Assembly (NCBI GenBank): GCA_016839165.1
Contig: CP069300.1
Location: 806,001 to 870,000 of the forward strand
DNA: 64,000 nucleotides
Direction: 5' to 3'
Source: Bradyrhizobium sp. PSBB068
GTDB lineage: Bacteria; Pseudomonadota; Alphaproteobacteria; Rhizobiales; Xanthobacteraceae
The notes below the pieces were generated by a model that saw only the letters and a program-made list of their open reading frames with translations, did no database searches and was not told the DNA's origin. The position numbers and the translations under genes were made by a program. Within the stretch, counting starts at the first letter, position 1, and every line of letters starts with the position of its first letter. This document shows positions 56,304 to 64,000 of the stretch, in pieces.

Positions 56304-56528
56304 TCACGCGTGCTTGCCCGCCCGCTGCGGCAGCGCGAAGACCAGGGCCGCGATCGCAACGAAGATCGCGGTGCCGACGAGATAACCGAGATTCATCGAC
56401 ATCGTGACCGCATCGCCGCCGGTTTGGCCGAGCGTCGTGGCGAGAATCTTGATGATCCAGAAGCCCAGCGTGACGGCGGGAACCTTGCCCGTGCGCTCCG
56501 CGGTGGTGTTGTCGAGCAGCATATCCAT
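56304..56528 (-). CDS. Half-size COG4705-type membrane protein
   Basis: The 74-residue protein aligns by eye with the N-terminal part of the full COG4705 protein at 57068-57853 (KVPAVTLGFWIIKILATTLGQTGGDAV against [27 protein letters not shown]). It has two hydrophobic helices and ends in GKHA. No remaining part of the gene is seen to its left, where the reductase gene ends seven bases on. It is either a truncated paralogue or a genuine half-length partner. The ATG at 56528 has a poor ribosome site. Confidence 0.6.
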   Translation of the reverse strand: MDMLLDNTTAERTGKVPAVTLGFWIIKILATTLGQTGGDAVTMSMNLGYLVGTAIFVAIAALVFALPQRAGKHA

Positions 56529-56615
56529 GGGGTGGTCACTCCAAGATTCGTCACTTCGAGATACACCGCCGGCGGTCGATGCCGCCGGCGGGTGGTCAAA
56601 TGATGGACGACGGGA

Positions 56616-57011
56616 TCAGGCCTTCATCTGGTCCATGATCGAGAGCAACTCGGCGAGCGCCTTCCTGCATTTGGCGGCGTCCGGATTGGTCTCACGCACC
56701 GCCTCGAGCGCGCGATCGATCGCCTTGTCGACCGTGTGCCAGTCCGCGGCCGCGCGCGGCTTCAAGCCGGCTTCCGCTTCGTCCCATTTGGTTTCGAGAT
56801 CCTTGATCCGCGTCTTGGCGCCGGCGAGGTCTCCCTTGTCGACAAGTGCTGCGACATCGGCGGCGATGCTGCGGAACGGCGTCAGGTCGCCGAGTTTGGA
56901 GGCGGCGGCTTGCGCGCGTGGCAGCAGGGTCAGGCCTCCGCTCGCATGCGGAAATGGTGAAGTCACCACGAGAGCGTGGATTGCGGCAAGTGCGAGGATC
57001 GTTCTGTTCAT
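56616..57011 (-). CDS. Small secreted helical protein, 131 aa
   Basis: The product has a signal peptide ([16 protein letters not shown], cut near AQA). The rest is almost all alpha-helical and charged, with a repeated pattern of Asp/Lys ([47 protein letters not shown]). I do not recognise a catalytic motif. AGGAGAACC precedes the ATG. It lies between the two COG4705-type genes on the same strand, so co-transcription is possible. A much longer open frame in the same phase is rejected. Confidence 0.75.
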   Translation of the reverse strand: MNRTILALAAIHALVVTSPFPHASGGLTLLPRAQAAASKLGDLTPFRSIAADVAALVDKGDLAGAKTRIKDLETKWDEAEAGLKPRAAADWHTVDKAIDRALEAVRETNPDAAKCRKALAELLSIMDQMKA

Positions 57012-57067
57012 TGTGGTTCTCCTGTTAGGGTTGCTTCGGCGGACGACCTCTTGGACGGGCGGCGAAC

Positions 57068-57853
57068 TCATGCGCGGGGTGATGCTTCGGGGGTTCGCTC
57101 GCTGCCGTCTGCGAACGAGAGCCAGCCGACCAGCGCGGCGATCACCGCGAGGAAGGCGAGGCTGGTGTAGATCGTGCCGAAGCCGAGGCCGCCATAGTCG
57201 CGGGATTGCGACAGCATGTCGCCGAACGAGGCGCCGAGCGGCCGGGTCAGGATGTAGGCGATCCAGAACGCCAGCACCTCGTTGGCGCCGAGCGCGTAGG
57301 CAGCAGTGACGCCTGCGATCAGCGCCATGAACACCACGACGCCGACGTTGAAGCCGAGGCCCAGCGCTTCGGTGGCAAGGTCGCCCGCGGCGGTCCCGAG
57401 CGCGAAGGTGAACAGGATCGCCGCCCAGTAGAACAATTCGCGCCGCGTGGTCACGATGCTGTGGATCGACAATGTCCGCTCGACCGCGAACCAGATCGCA
57501 AAGGTCGCCGCCAGCGCGGTCGCGAACAGCGCCGTGCTGACGTAGAGGCTGATCTCGAGCTTGTCGGTCAGCGCATCGGTGATCTGCGTGCCGACGATGC
57601 TGACGAGCACGACCGTCAGCCAGTAGACCCATGGCACGTATCGGCCCATCCGCAGCTGGACAGCCAGCACGGCCGCAAGCAGGGCCGCCATGATCAGGCC
57701 GGTCACGCTTGTGCCAAGGCCGACATGGACGGCGAGATAATCGGCGCCGGTCTCGCCGACCGTGGTCGACATGATCTTGATCAGCCAGAACACGAGGGTG
57801 ACTTCGGGGACCTTGTTCAGCATGCTGCGGCCGATGCGTCGGGTAACCTGCAC
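57068..57853 (-). CDS. COG4705 membrane protein
   Basis: The 261-residue protein has about eight hydrophobic helices with the repeated KVPEVTL-FW-IKI and GxTGAD-type motifs that mark this poorly characterised family. The second half repeats the theme ([28 protein letters not shown]). It starts at a GTG (57853) with GGAG nine bases upstream. It diverges from a two-component system, and paired boxes between them suggest it is a target of that system. Function unknown. Confidence 0.88.
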   Translation of the reverse strand: MQVTRRIGRSMLNKVPEVTLVFWLIKIMSTTVGETGADYLAVHVGLGTSVTGLIMAALLAAVLAVQLRMGRYVPWVYWLTVVLVSIVGTQITDALTDKLEISLYVSTALFATALAATFAIWFAVERTLSIHSIVTTRRELFYWAAILFTFALGTAAGDLATEALGLGFNVGVVVFMALIAGVTAAYALGANEVLAFWIAYILTRPLGASFGDMLSQSRDYGGLGFGTIYTSLAFLAVIAALVGWLSFADGSERTPEASPRA

Positions 57854-57921
57854 GGTGGTGAACTCCGCTGTGGGATCGCCGGCGGTTCCGCCGGATTCGA
57901 CACGGAGCGTGCCCTACGAGA

Positions 57922-57989
57922 CTTAGCTCCGGCTTAGCCGGGCCGCGTGGCCGCCACGCAGGCGCCGAAAGCCCTAAGTTCCGGCTAAG
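57922..57989. promoter_or_regulatory. Paired CTTAG-N6-CTTAG response-regulator boxes
   Basis: Plus-strand CTTAG-N6-CTTAG at 57922-57937 and the same motif on the minus strand (CTAAG-N6-CTAAG at 57974-57989) face each other across 36 bases. Each has an 11-base period, the usual spacing for OmpR/PhoB-type regulators binding as head-to-tail dimers. They lie between the divergent COG4705 and response-regulator genes. The adjacent regulator is the likely binder. Confidence 0.78.
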
Positions 57990-58087
57990 TCGAAGCTGAT
58001 ATGATCGCGCTTGTGTCGCGGGTTGCGCGATACGAAGCAGTTTCGCCGGGTGGAGCTCCGGCACGGATCGGGATGGACGGACGGGCG

Positions 58088-58750
58088 ATGCGGGTGCTCT
58101 TGGTCGAGGACGACAGGATGATCGGCGCCGCCGTCGTCGAGGCGGTGCGGGATGCCGCCTATGCCGTCGACTGGGTGCGCGATGGCGATCTCGCCGTCGA
58201 AGCCAGCCGCAGCGAGACCTACGATATCGCACTGCTCGACCTCGGACTGCCGTTGACCGACGGCCTCGACGTCCTCAAGGCGATCCGTGCGGCCTCGATG
58301 CGCCTGCCCGTCATCATTCTCACCGCGCGCGACGCGCTTGACGATCGCATCCGGGGACTCGATCTCGGCGCCGACGACTACCTGGTCAAGCCGTTTGAGA
58401 TCGCGGAATTGCTGGCGCGCATGCGTGCGGTGTTGCGGCGCGAGGGCAGCGGATCGGCGCCGGTGCTGACCAATGGCGAGCTGCAACTGGACCCGGCAAC
58501 GCGGGAGGCCGCCTTCGGTGGAGAAAAAGCCGTGCTCAGCGCCCGCGAGTTTGCCCTGCTTCAGGCGCTCTTGAACCGGCCGGGAACGATCCTGTCCCGT
58601 GCCGAGCTCGAACGCCAGATCTATGGCTGGAGCGAGGAGGTCGAGAGCAACGCAGTCGAGTTCCTGATCCACGCGGTGCGCAGAAAGCTCGGCGCGTCAG
58701 CGATCAGGAACGTGCGCGGCGTCGGATGGATGGTGGATCGTTCGAGATGA
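58088..58750 (+). CDS. OmpR/PhoB-type response regulator
   Basis: The 220-residue protein has a receiver domain (1-115) with Asp51 (LLDLGLP) as phosphoacceptor, acidic pocket EDD, Thr in IILTARD and Lys in YLVKPF. The C-terminal winged helix (125-220) has [17 protein letters not shown] and [10 protein letters not shown] chose MRVLLVEDD (58088); earlier starts at 58001 or 58073 are possible. The gene overlaps the sensor kinase gene (58747-58750). Confidence 0.92.
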   Translation: MRVLLVEDDRMIGAAVVEAVRDAAYAVDWVRDGDLAVEASRSETYDIALLDLGLPLTDGLDVLKAIRAASMRLPVIILTARDALDDRIRGLDLGADDYLVKPFEIAELLARMRAVLRREGSGSAPVLTNGELQLDPATREAAFGGEKAVLSAREFALLQALLNRPGTILSRAELERQIYGWSEEVESNAVEFLIHAVRRKLGASAIRNVRGVGWMVDRSR

Positions 58751-60051
58751 TGGGATCGCTGCGCGGGCGCCTGTTCGTTGGACTCACGGCGATCATTCTG
58801 CTGACGGGCGCCGTCGGCGGAATCCTGGCGTACCGATGGGCCTACAGCGAAGCGATCGAGATGCAGGACTCCGTCCTGATCCAGATCGGCAGCTTCGCGC
58901 TGAGCGCTCCGCTCCGGCAAAGCCGCCCGGTCACCGGTGTCGATGCGGAAGCCGAGGTCGCCGTCGTCGAGTTGGGCGAGGCGCCGCGCGGCGCCACTGA
59001 CGATCGCCGGCTGTGGGGCCTGACGGATGGGCTGCACAATGACGTCTATCACGGACAGCCGGTCCGCGCGCTGCTTCGGACGCGGTCGGACGGCAGCCGC
59101 TTTGCGGTGACGCAGCAGACCGAGATCCGCACCGAGATCGCAGGAGACATGGCGGTGCGCACGCTGTTGCCGATCGCCGCGCTGGTGCCGTGCCTGCTGC
59201 TGATGACCGCATTGGTGATCGCCCGATCGTTCCGCCCGATGTTGCGCCTCGCCGGCGATCTCGACGCCGGCAGGGTGGACGACATCGGCGCGCTGCCCGC
59301 AACCGGCACGCCAAGCGAGCTCCGGCCGTTCCTTGGCTCGATCAACGGATTACTCGGGCGGACGCGCGTCATGATGGATCAGCAACGGCGCTTCATCGCC
59401 GACGCGGCCCATGAACTTCGAACGCCGGTCACCGCGCTCAGCCTGCAGGCGGAAAACCTTGCCTCGCTCGACATGCCCGCGGAGACGCGCGAGCGGCTCG
59501 ATGCGTTGAAGAGCGGCATGCGGCGCACCAGGCATCTCCTCGAGCAACTCTTGGCGCTGGCGCGTCAAGACGCTGCGCCATCTGCCGTAAGCGCCGCGGT
59601 GGAATTGGACAAGATCGCAAAGGGTGTCGTCGCCGATCTGCTGCCGGAGGCGGCGGCTCGCAACATCGATCTCGGTTTCACGACCGTCGAGGCGGTCGCC
59701 GTGAACGGTGATCCGATGTCCCTGACCTCGGCGGTCCGGAACCTGGTCGAGAACGCGATCAAGTTCACGCCCAATGGCGGCGCCGTCGATCTCAGCGTCC
59801 ATCGCGAGGACGCCATGGCGGTCATCCAGATCGAGGACACCGGGCCGGGGATTCCGCCGCAGGATCTGGCGCAGATAGGCGAGCCGTTCTTTCGCGGCGG
59901 CCAGCCGAGCGGCGAGGGGGCCGGGCTCGGGCTCTCGATCGTGAAGCGGATTGTGGATCGTGCCACGGGTTCGATCCTGTTCGAGAATGTGACCGGCGCC
60001 GGACGCTCGGGCCTGCGCGTGACCGTCAAGCTGCCGGTGGCCGATCCGTAA
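58747..60051 (+). CDS. Sensor histidine kinase
   Basis: The 434-residue protein has an N-terminal membrane helix (GLTAIILLTGAVGGILA), a periplasmic sensor region (about 35-145), a second helix (TLLPIAALVPCLLLMTALVIARSF), a HAMP-like linker, and a kinase core. The phosphorylated His222 is in HELRTPVTAL; the ATP lid has NLVENAIKF, DTGPGIP and GAGLGLSIV. It phosphorylates the regulator encoded before it. Its stimulus is not clear; the sensor domain is short, so metals, acid or antimicrobial peptides are typical candidates. Confidence 0.92.
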   Translation: MMGSLRGRLFVGLTAIILLTGAVGGILAYRWAYSEAIEMQDSVLIQIGSFALSAPLRQSRPVTGVDAEAEVAVVELGEAPRGATDDRRLWGLTDGLHNDVYHGQPVRALLRTRSDGSRFAVTQQTEIRTEIAGDMAVRTLLPIAALVPCLLLMTALVIARSFRPMLRLAGDLDAGRVDDIGALPATGTPSELRPFLGSINGLLGRTRVMMDQQRRFIADAAHELRTPVTALSLQAENLASLDMPAETRERLDALKSGMRRTRHLLEQLLALARQDAAPSAVSAAVELDKIAKGVVADLLPEAAARNIDLGFTTVEAVAVNGDPMSLTSAVRNLVENAIKFTPNGGAVDLSVHREDAMAVIQIEDTGPGIPPQDLAQIGEPFFRGGQPSGEGAGLGLSIVKRIVDRATGSILFENVTGAGRSGLRVTVKLPVADP

Positions 60052-60134
60052 GGCCAGGCGGCCGCTCTGAGGCTATGTCCCCGCAGTAGGGCGGGCTCGG
60101 CGCATGCTCAGGGAACGCGACCGGGCTGCTTCCT

Positions 60135-60983
60135 TCAAGCATTGGGATCGTTCGCATTGGGATAGAATAGCTGCTGGCCGTTGATCTTGTAGCCGGCGAT
60201 CGCGCTCTGTCCTTCCGGCGAAATCAGAAAGTCGATGAAGCGCTGGCCGGCTTCCTTCTTCACCGTGGGATGCTTGGCCGGATTTACCAGCATCACGCCG
60301 TACTGATTGAACAGCCGCTTGTCGCTTTCGACCAGAACTGTCACGTCGCCGCGATTCTGGAACGCCAGCCACGTGCCGCGGTCGGACAGCAAATAGGCGC
60401 TCGACGCCGAGGCCATGCTCAGCGCCGCACCCATGCCCTGGCCGATTTCCTTGTACCAGGAGCCGCGGTCGTTCGCGATGTCGATGCCGGCTTCTTTCCA
60501 AAGCCTCAGCTCGGCAATATGGGTGCCGGAATGATCGCCACGGGAGACGAACGGCGCGGCTCTGGTCTTGATGGTTTGCAGCGCGGCGAGGACACCCTGG
60601 CCCTTGATGCCTGCCGGATCGTCCTTCGGACCGACGACGACAAAGTCGTTGTACATCACGGGATAACGTTTCACGCCGTACCCCTCCGCAAGGAACTTCT
60701 CCTCAGCCGATCGGGCATGCACGAACACGACGTCGGCATCGCCGCGGCGCGCGGTGTCGAGCGCCTGACCGGTGCCTTGTGCCAGCACCTTCACCTCGAG
60801 GCCCGTCTTCTGCTTGACGATCGGGAGCAGGTAGCTGAACAGCCCGGAATCCTGGGTGGACGTCGTCGACGCCACGACAATGGTCTGATCTTCCGCCCAA
60901 GTTGGATGCGTGACGGTCTGCCCGCCAAGCACGGCAAGCGCGATGATTGCGAGGATACGGAGTGAGCCGAGGCAGTGCTTCAT
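60135..60983 (-). CDS. tupA: Tungstate/molybdate-type ABC binding protein TupA
   Basis: The 282-residue periplasmic protein has a signal peptide (MKHCLGSLRILAIIALAVLG, cut near AWAED) and the TupA motif STTSTQDSGLF near the start, where the TTTS-like loop holds the oxyanion. The remaining pocket shows RGDADVVFVHARSAE and GDHSGTHIAEL. It imports tungstate or molybdate. It is followed on the minus strand by nothing but HK's end. The permease lies upstream and no tupC-type ATPase is next to them. AGGGAGA lies before the ATG. Confidence 0.9.
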   Translation of the reverse strand: MKHCLGSLRILAIIALAVLGGQTVTHPTWAEDQTIVVASTTSTQDSGLFSYLLPIVKQKTGLEVKVLAQGTGQALDTARRGDADVVFVHARSAEEKFLAEGYGVKRYPVMYNDFVVVGPKDDPAGIKGQGVLAALQTIKTRAAPFVSRGDHSGTHIAELRLWKEAGIDIANDRGSWYKEIGQGMGAALSMASASSAYLLSDRGTWLAFQNRGDVTVLVESDKRLFNQYGVMLVNPAKHPTVKKEAGQRFIDFLISPEGQSAIAGYKINGQQLFYPNANDPNA

Positions 60984-61022
60984 GCGGGCGATCTCCCTTG
61001 AACGACGATATTGTTTGGGGCT

Positions 61023-61721
61023 TCAGCGACCGGCCAAGATGCGTCCAATCAGGAAGCTCAATGCGCTCACGGTCATCGACAGGATGACGAGGATGATGCC
61101 AAGCGCCAGCGCAAGGCTTAGCTCTCCCTTGCTCGTCTCCAATGCGATGGCTGTGGTCATGGTGCGGGTATGCCCGCGCACGTTGCCGCCGACGATGATG
61201 ATCGCGCCGACCTCTGCGATCGCCCGGCCGAAAGCCGCGAGAAACGCGGTCAATAGCCCGTCGCGTCCGATAGCCATGAGCGTCCAGGTGGCACGCAAGC
61301 GCGAGGCGCCGTCGACGAGAAGGGCATCGCCGTAACGAGCCCAGACACCCACCATCGTCCGGTGCACCAGCGCAATGACGATCGGAATGCCGAGAATGGC
61401 CTGCGCGATCACCATGGCGGTCGGCGTAAACAGAATCCCCAGCGCCCCCAACGGCCCCGATCGGGACAGCAGCAGGTACACGGCAAGTCCCACCACCACC
61501 GGCGGCAACCCCAACAGCGCATTGACGACGACGATCAACGCAACCCTGCCCCGGATCCGGTAGATGGCCAGCGCTGTGCCCATCGGCGCCCCGATCGCGA
61601 AGGCAACGAGGCTCGCCGTCAGGCTGACGCCAAGCGACAGGCCGACGATCTGGCGTAGCTCCGGATCAAAGTGGCCGATCAGGCCGGCAGCCAGTTCCAG
61701 CGCTTGGGTGAAATCATTCAT
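61023..61721 (-). CDS. tupB: Tungstate/molybdate-type ABC permease TupB
   Basis: The 232-residue membrane protein has about six helices and the cytoplasmic EAA-type docking loop (GASRLRATWTLMAIGRDGLLTAFLAAFGRAIAEVG). It starts MNDFTQALELAAGLIGHFDPEL. It precedes tupA by 39 bases and must take its ATPase from elsewhere or share one. The divergent mosBA genes suggest molybdenum as the shared theme. Confidence 0.88.
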   Translation of the reverse strand: MNDFTQALELAAGLIGHFDPELRQIVGLSLGVSLTASLVAFAIGAPMGTALAIYRIRGRVALIVVVNALLGLPPVVVGLAVYLLLSRSGPLGALGILFTPTAMVIAQAILGIPIVIALVHRTMVGVWARYGDALLVDGASRLRATWTLMAIGRDGLLTAFLAAFGRAIAEVGAIIIVGGNVRGHTRTMTTAIALETSKGELSLALALGIILVILSMTVSALSFLIGRILAGR

Positions 61722-61847
61722 GGTCTCTTACTAAGCCAGACCTCAGCAAATAAGCAAAATCATCGAGGTCTTGAGACCCGCCCCGCTTACCGCTACCAGT
61801 GCGATCCGGAAGCAATGCCAAGCGCATTGGAGATAAGGACGGTTCTC

Positions 61848-62660
61848 ATGGCAAGCACGACGGCGGAGCTCGAAGCGCTCCTGATGCAGCGGTCGCTGAC
61901 CGATCCGCAGCTTTTGGCGACGGCGGAGGCGGCGTCGGACTTCCGGATCCTGCCCGATGCCACCGTCATCAAGATCGGCGGGCAGAGCGTGATCGACCGC
62001 GGCCGTGCCGCCGTCTACCCGCTGGTCGACGAGATCGTCGCCGCGCGCAAGGCGCACAAGCTGCTGATCGGAACCGGCGCCGGCACCCGCGCCCGGCATC
62101 TCTATTCGATCGCGGCCGGGCTGCGGCTGCCGGCTGGCGTGCTGTCGCAGCTCGGCGCCTCGGTCGCCGACCAGAACGCGGTGATGCTGGGCCAATTGCT
62201 CGCCAAGCACGGCATCTCCGCGGTCAGCGGCGCCGGCCTGTCGGCCGTGCCGCTGTATCTCGCCGAGGTCAACGCCGTGATCTTCAGCGGCATGCCGCCC
62301 TATGGCCTGTGGATGCGGCCTGCGCCCGAGGGAATGATCCCGCCCTACCGCACCGACGCCGGTTGCTTCCTCGTCGCCGAACAGTTCGGTTGCAAGGCGA
62401 TGATCTATGTGAAGGACGAGAACGGCCTCTACACCGCGAACCCCAAGACCTCGAAGGGCGCGACCTTCATTCCGAAGATCTCGGTCGCGGAGATGAAGGC
62501 CAAGGGCCTGCAGGATTCGATCCTCGAATTCCCGGTGCTCGACCTGCTCGCCAGTGCACGCCATGTCCGCCAGGTGCAGATCGTCAATGGCCTCGTCCCC
62601 GGCAATCTCACCCGCGCGCTCGCGGGCGAACATATCGGCACCATCATCACCGCGAACTGA
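61848..62660 (+). CDS. mosB: Molybdenum storage protein subunit beta
   Basis: The 270-residue protein is of the same length as MosB of Azotobacter vinelandii and matches it closely by recall ([54 protein letters not shown]). The fold is that of UMP kinase, with ATP-binding Gly residues in KIGGQS. With MosA it forms a large hollow complex that stores polyoxomolybdate for later nitrogenase or Mo-enzyme assembly. AAGGA is seven to ten bases before the ATG. A longer frame from 61671 is rejected as a start. Confidence 0.93.
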   Translation: MASTTAELEALLMQRSLTDPQLLATAEAASDFRILPDATVIKIGGQSVIDRGRAAVYPLVDEIVAARKAHKLLIGTGAGTRARHLYSIAAGLRLPAGVLSQLGASVADQNAVMLGQLLAKHGISAVSGAGLSAVPLYLAEVNAVIFSGMPPYGLWMRPAPEGMIPPYRTDAGCFLVAEQFGCKAMIYVKDENGLYTANPKTSKGATFIPKISVAEMKAKGLQDSILEFPVLDLLASARHVRQVQIVNGLVPGNLTRALAGEHIGTIITAN

Positions 62661-62674
62661 GCAGAGACACGACC

Positions 62675-63499
62675 ATGGATGACACCATCAAGCACGTCGC
62701 TTCGCCGCTCGCGCGCCAGACCCTGCTCGACGGCGATCTCACCCGTCCCGTCGCCGGCGGACGTTCGATTCCGCTGCTGCCGTGGCTGCAGGTGATCAAG
62801 ATCGGCGGCCGCTCCATCATGGATCGCGGCCATGAGGCGATCCTGCCGATCGTCGGTGAGCTGCGCGCACTGCTGCCCGAGCACCGCATGCTGATCCTGA
62901 CCGGCGCCGGCATCCGCGCCCGCCATCTCTACAGCGTCGGCCTCGACCTCGGACTGCCGGTCGGCTCGCTCCAGCCGCTCGCGGCGAGCGAGGCCGGGCA
63001 GAACGGCCATATCCTCGGCTGCTTGCTCGCGCCGGACGGCGTGTCCTATATCGAGCATCCGACCATCGCGAGCCAGCTTGCGATCCACCTCTCCGCGTCG
63101 CGCGCGGTGGTCGGCAGCGCGTTCCCGCCCTATCACCATCACGAGTTTCCGAACTCGCGCATCCCGTTGCACCGCGCCGACACCGGCGCGTTCCTGCTCG
63201 CTGATGCGCTCGGCGCCGCCGGGCTGACGATCGTCGAGGATGTCGACGGCGTCTACACCGACGATCCCAATGGTCCCGAGGGCAAGAAGGCCGAGCTGCT
63301 GCGTGAGACGAGCTTCGCCGATCTCGCCAGGCTGAAGGGCACGCTGCCGTTCGATCCCGCGCTGCTCGAGGTGATGGCCAATGCCAGGCACATCGAGCGC
63401 GTGCAGGTCATCAATGGTCTGGTTCCCGGCCGGCTCACCGCGGCGCTGCGCGGCCAGCATATCGGCTCAATCATCCGCACCGGCGCGCGGCCGGCGTAA
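62675..63499 (+). CDS. mosA: Molybdenum storage protein subunit alpha
   Basis: The 274-residue subunit matches MosA ([42 protein letters not shown]). The His-rich loop [17 protein letters not shown] provides ligands for the molybdate clusters in the known structure. It shares the UMP-kinase fold with MosB. A 14-base gap from mosB indicates one transcript. The gene end is followed by a decayed palindrome repeat. Confidence 0.93.
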   Translation: MDDTIKHVASPLARQTLLDGDLTRPVAGGRSIPLLPWLQVIKIGGRSIMDRGHEAILPIVGELRALLPEHRMLILTGAGIRARHLYSVGLDLGLPVGSLQPLAASEAGQNGHILGCLLAPDGVSYIEHPTIASQLAIHLSASRAVVGSAFPPYHHHEFPNSRIPLHRADTGAFLLADALGAAGLTIVEDVDGVYTDDPNGPEGKKAELLRETSFADLARLKGTLPFDPALLEVMANARHIERVQVINGLVPGRLTAALRGQHIGSIIRTGARPA

Positions 63500-63520
63500 C
63501 ACGAGCCGCAGACTCTGCTT

Positions 63521-63550
63521 CACCTCTCCCTGTAAGAATGGGGCGAGGGA
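63521..63550. repeat. Decayed CTCTCCCC palindrome
   Basis: CACCTCTCCC (63521-63530) and GGGGCGAGGG (63540-63549) are the two arms of a decayed copy of the short palindrome seen at 46254 and 50008. It lies between convergent mosA and the 63571 gene and may limit read-through. Confidence 0.55.
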
Positions 63551-63570
63551 GTCGAATGCCGCCAGAGCGA

Positions 63571-63951
63571 TTACTTGATCGTGGCGTGCACGGTGATGAC
63601 GGAGGTGCCGGAGGCCTTCGGCCCTTGACCCGTCGCCTTGATGGCAAAGCTGTCATTGCCCTTGTACTTGGCTTTCGCCCGGTACTCGAAGGTCGTCGCG
63701 TTGATCTTCTTCAATTTGCCATAGGCCGGCTTCTGCGAGATCGACGAATCCGTCACCGTGCCGCGGATCCCGATCGGGATCTGGCAGCTTTCGCCTGAGG
63801 CGATATCGATATCGCCGGTCGAGTTTTCGCCCCAATCCGCCAATGTCGCCGACATCGAGCATTCCGGTATGAGCTGCGCGGCGGAGGCCGGCGTGACTCT
63901 TGATACTGCAAGGATGAGCGCCACTGCGGCGACCACGATACACGGTTTCAT
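63571..63951 (-). CDS. Secreted hypothetical protein, 126 aa
   Basis: The product has a signal peptide (MKPCIVVAAVALILAVSRV, cut near ASA-AQ). The mature part is beta-rich (TVTDSSISQKPAYGKLKKI, FEYRAKAKYKGNDSFAIKATG), like a single Ig/cadherin-type domain with GNDSF, and contains two Cys (PECSM and GESCQI). I do not recognise a specific family. The ATG at 63951 is close to the window's right edge; the remaining bases hold its upstream region. Confidence 0.7.
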   Translation of the reverse strand: MKPCIVVAAVALILAVSRVTPASAAQLIPECSMSATLADWGENSTGDIDIASGESCQIPIGIRGTVTDSSISQKPAYGKLKKINATTFEYRAKAKYKGNDSFAIKATGQGPKASGTSVITVHATIK

Positions 63952-64000
63952 GCAAGGCCCACTGCTGAAGGTTTTCGGCGCTTGAATCCTGCAACGCGGG

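Noticed and set aside
56616..58232. 538-codon minus-strand frame upstream of the small secreted protein
   Set aside because: Only the last 131 codons have protein character and their own ribosome site. The rest overlaps the COG4705 gene and the response-regulator region out of frame.
61722..61847. Search for a ModE box between tupB and mosB
   Set aside because: No sequence like the ATCGCTATATA-N6-TATATAACGAT box or its half sites is present; only a short GGTCT/AGACC dyad was found.

Overview
The window reads as an alphaproteobacterial chromosome segment, most likely Bradyrhizobium or a close relative. GC is high throughout and genes are densely packed on both strands. Pointers to this lineage are a ROSE-type RNA thermometer ahead of an hsp20 gene, a CpdR regulator beside a tRNA gene, a molybdenum-storage protein pair, many LysR and liv-type transport genes, and short palindromic repeats of a type I associate with Bradyrhizobium intergenic regions. 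No phage, insertion sequence or CRISPR array was found.

Layout. 0-12 kb: glutamate synthase large subunit (gltB), a secreted Ala/Pro-rich protein, an hsp20 gene with heat-shock promoter and RNA thermometer, a lipase-like hydrolase, two poorly characterised proteins, an adenylate-cyclase/TPR protein and a LysE exporter. 12-18.6 kb: a TSUP transporter with a divergent LysR regulator, a GST, a Bug-type binding protein, hisN, a candidate small RNA, N-formylglutamate amidohydrolase, cpdR and tRNA-Val. 18.9-27.2 kb: a guanidine-use locus. A sigma-54-type promoter lies just before a guanidine-I (ykkC) riboswitch with an intrinsic terminator, followed by an ABC transporter, two carboxyguanidine-deiminase-like subunits and a biotin-dependent guanidine/urea carboxylase. 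The usual final enzyme, allophanate hydrolase, is not in the window.

27-38 kb: a GNAT enzyme, a LysR regulator, an orphan LuxR receptor with all six classical acyl-homoserine-lactone pocket residues, a livKHMGF-type transporter, a double TetR regulator and a ketopantoate-reductase-like protein. 38-48 kb: rnk, a split chromate transporter with a LysR regulator, an acetate-permease operon (DUF485, actP, a cNMP/CBS/DUF294 protein and a DEDDh exonuclease), an AhpD-like protein, and a GlxA-type regulator back to back with a DJ-1/PfpI enzyme.

48-55 kb: a collinear set of two amidohydrolases, a Rieske ferredoxin, a GST and a three-module flavin/NAD/2Fe-2S oxidoreductase. It looks like a catabolic or detoxification pathway whose substrate I cannot name. 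55-64 kb: a TetR/reductase pair with a clear operator, a COG4705 membrane protein divergent from a two-component system with paired CTTAG-N6-CTTAG boxes between them, a truncated COG4705 paralogue, a TupA/TupB-like tungstate/molybdate importer lacking an adjacent ATPase, and the divergent mosBA genes for molybdenum storage.

The strongest regulatory stories are the heat-shock promoter plus thermometer on hsp20, the sigma-54 promoter plus guanidine riboswitch, and the response-regulator boxes near 57.95 kb. All assignments come from reading the sequence; no database search was run.
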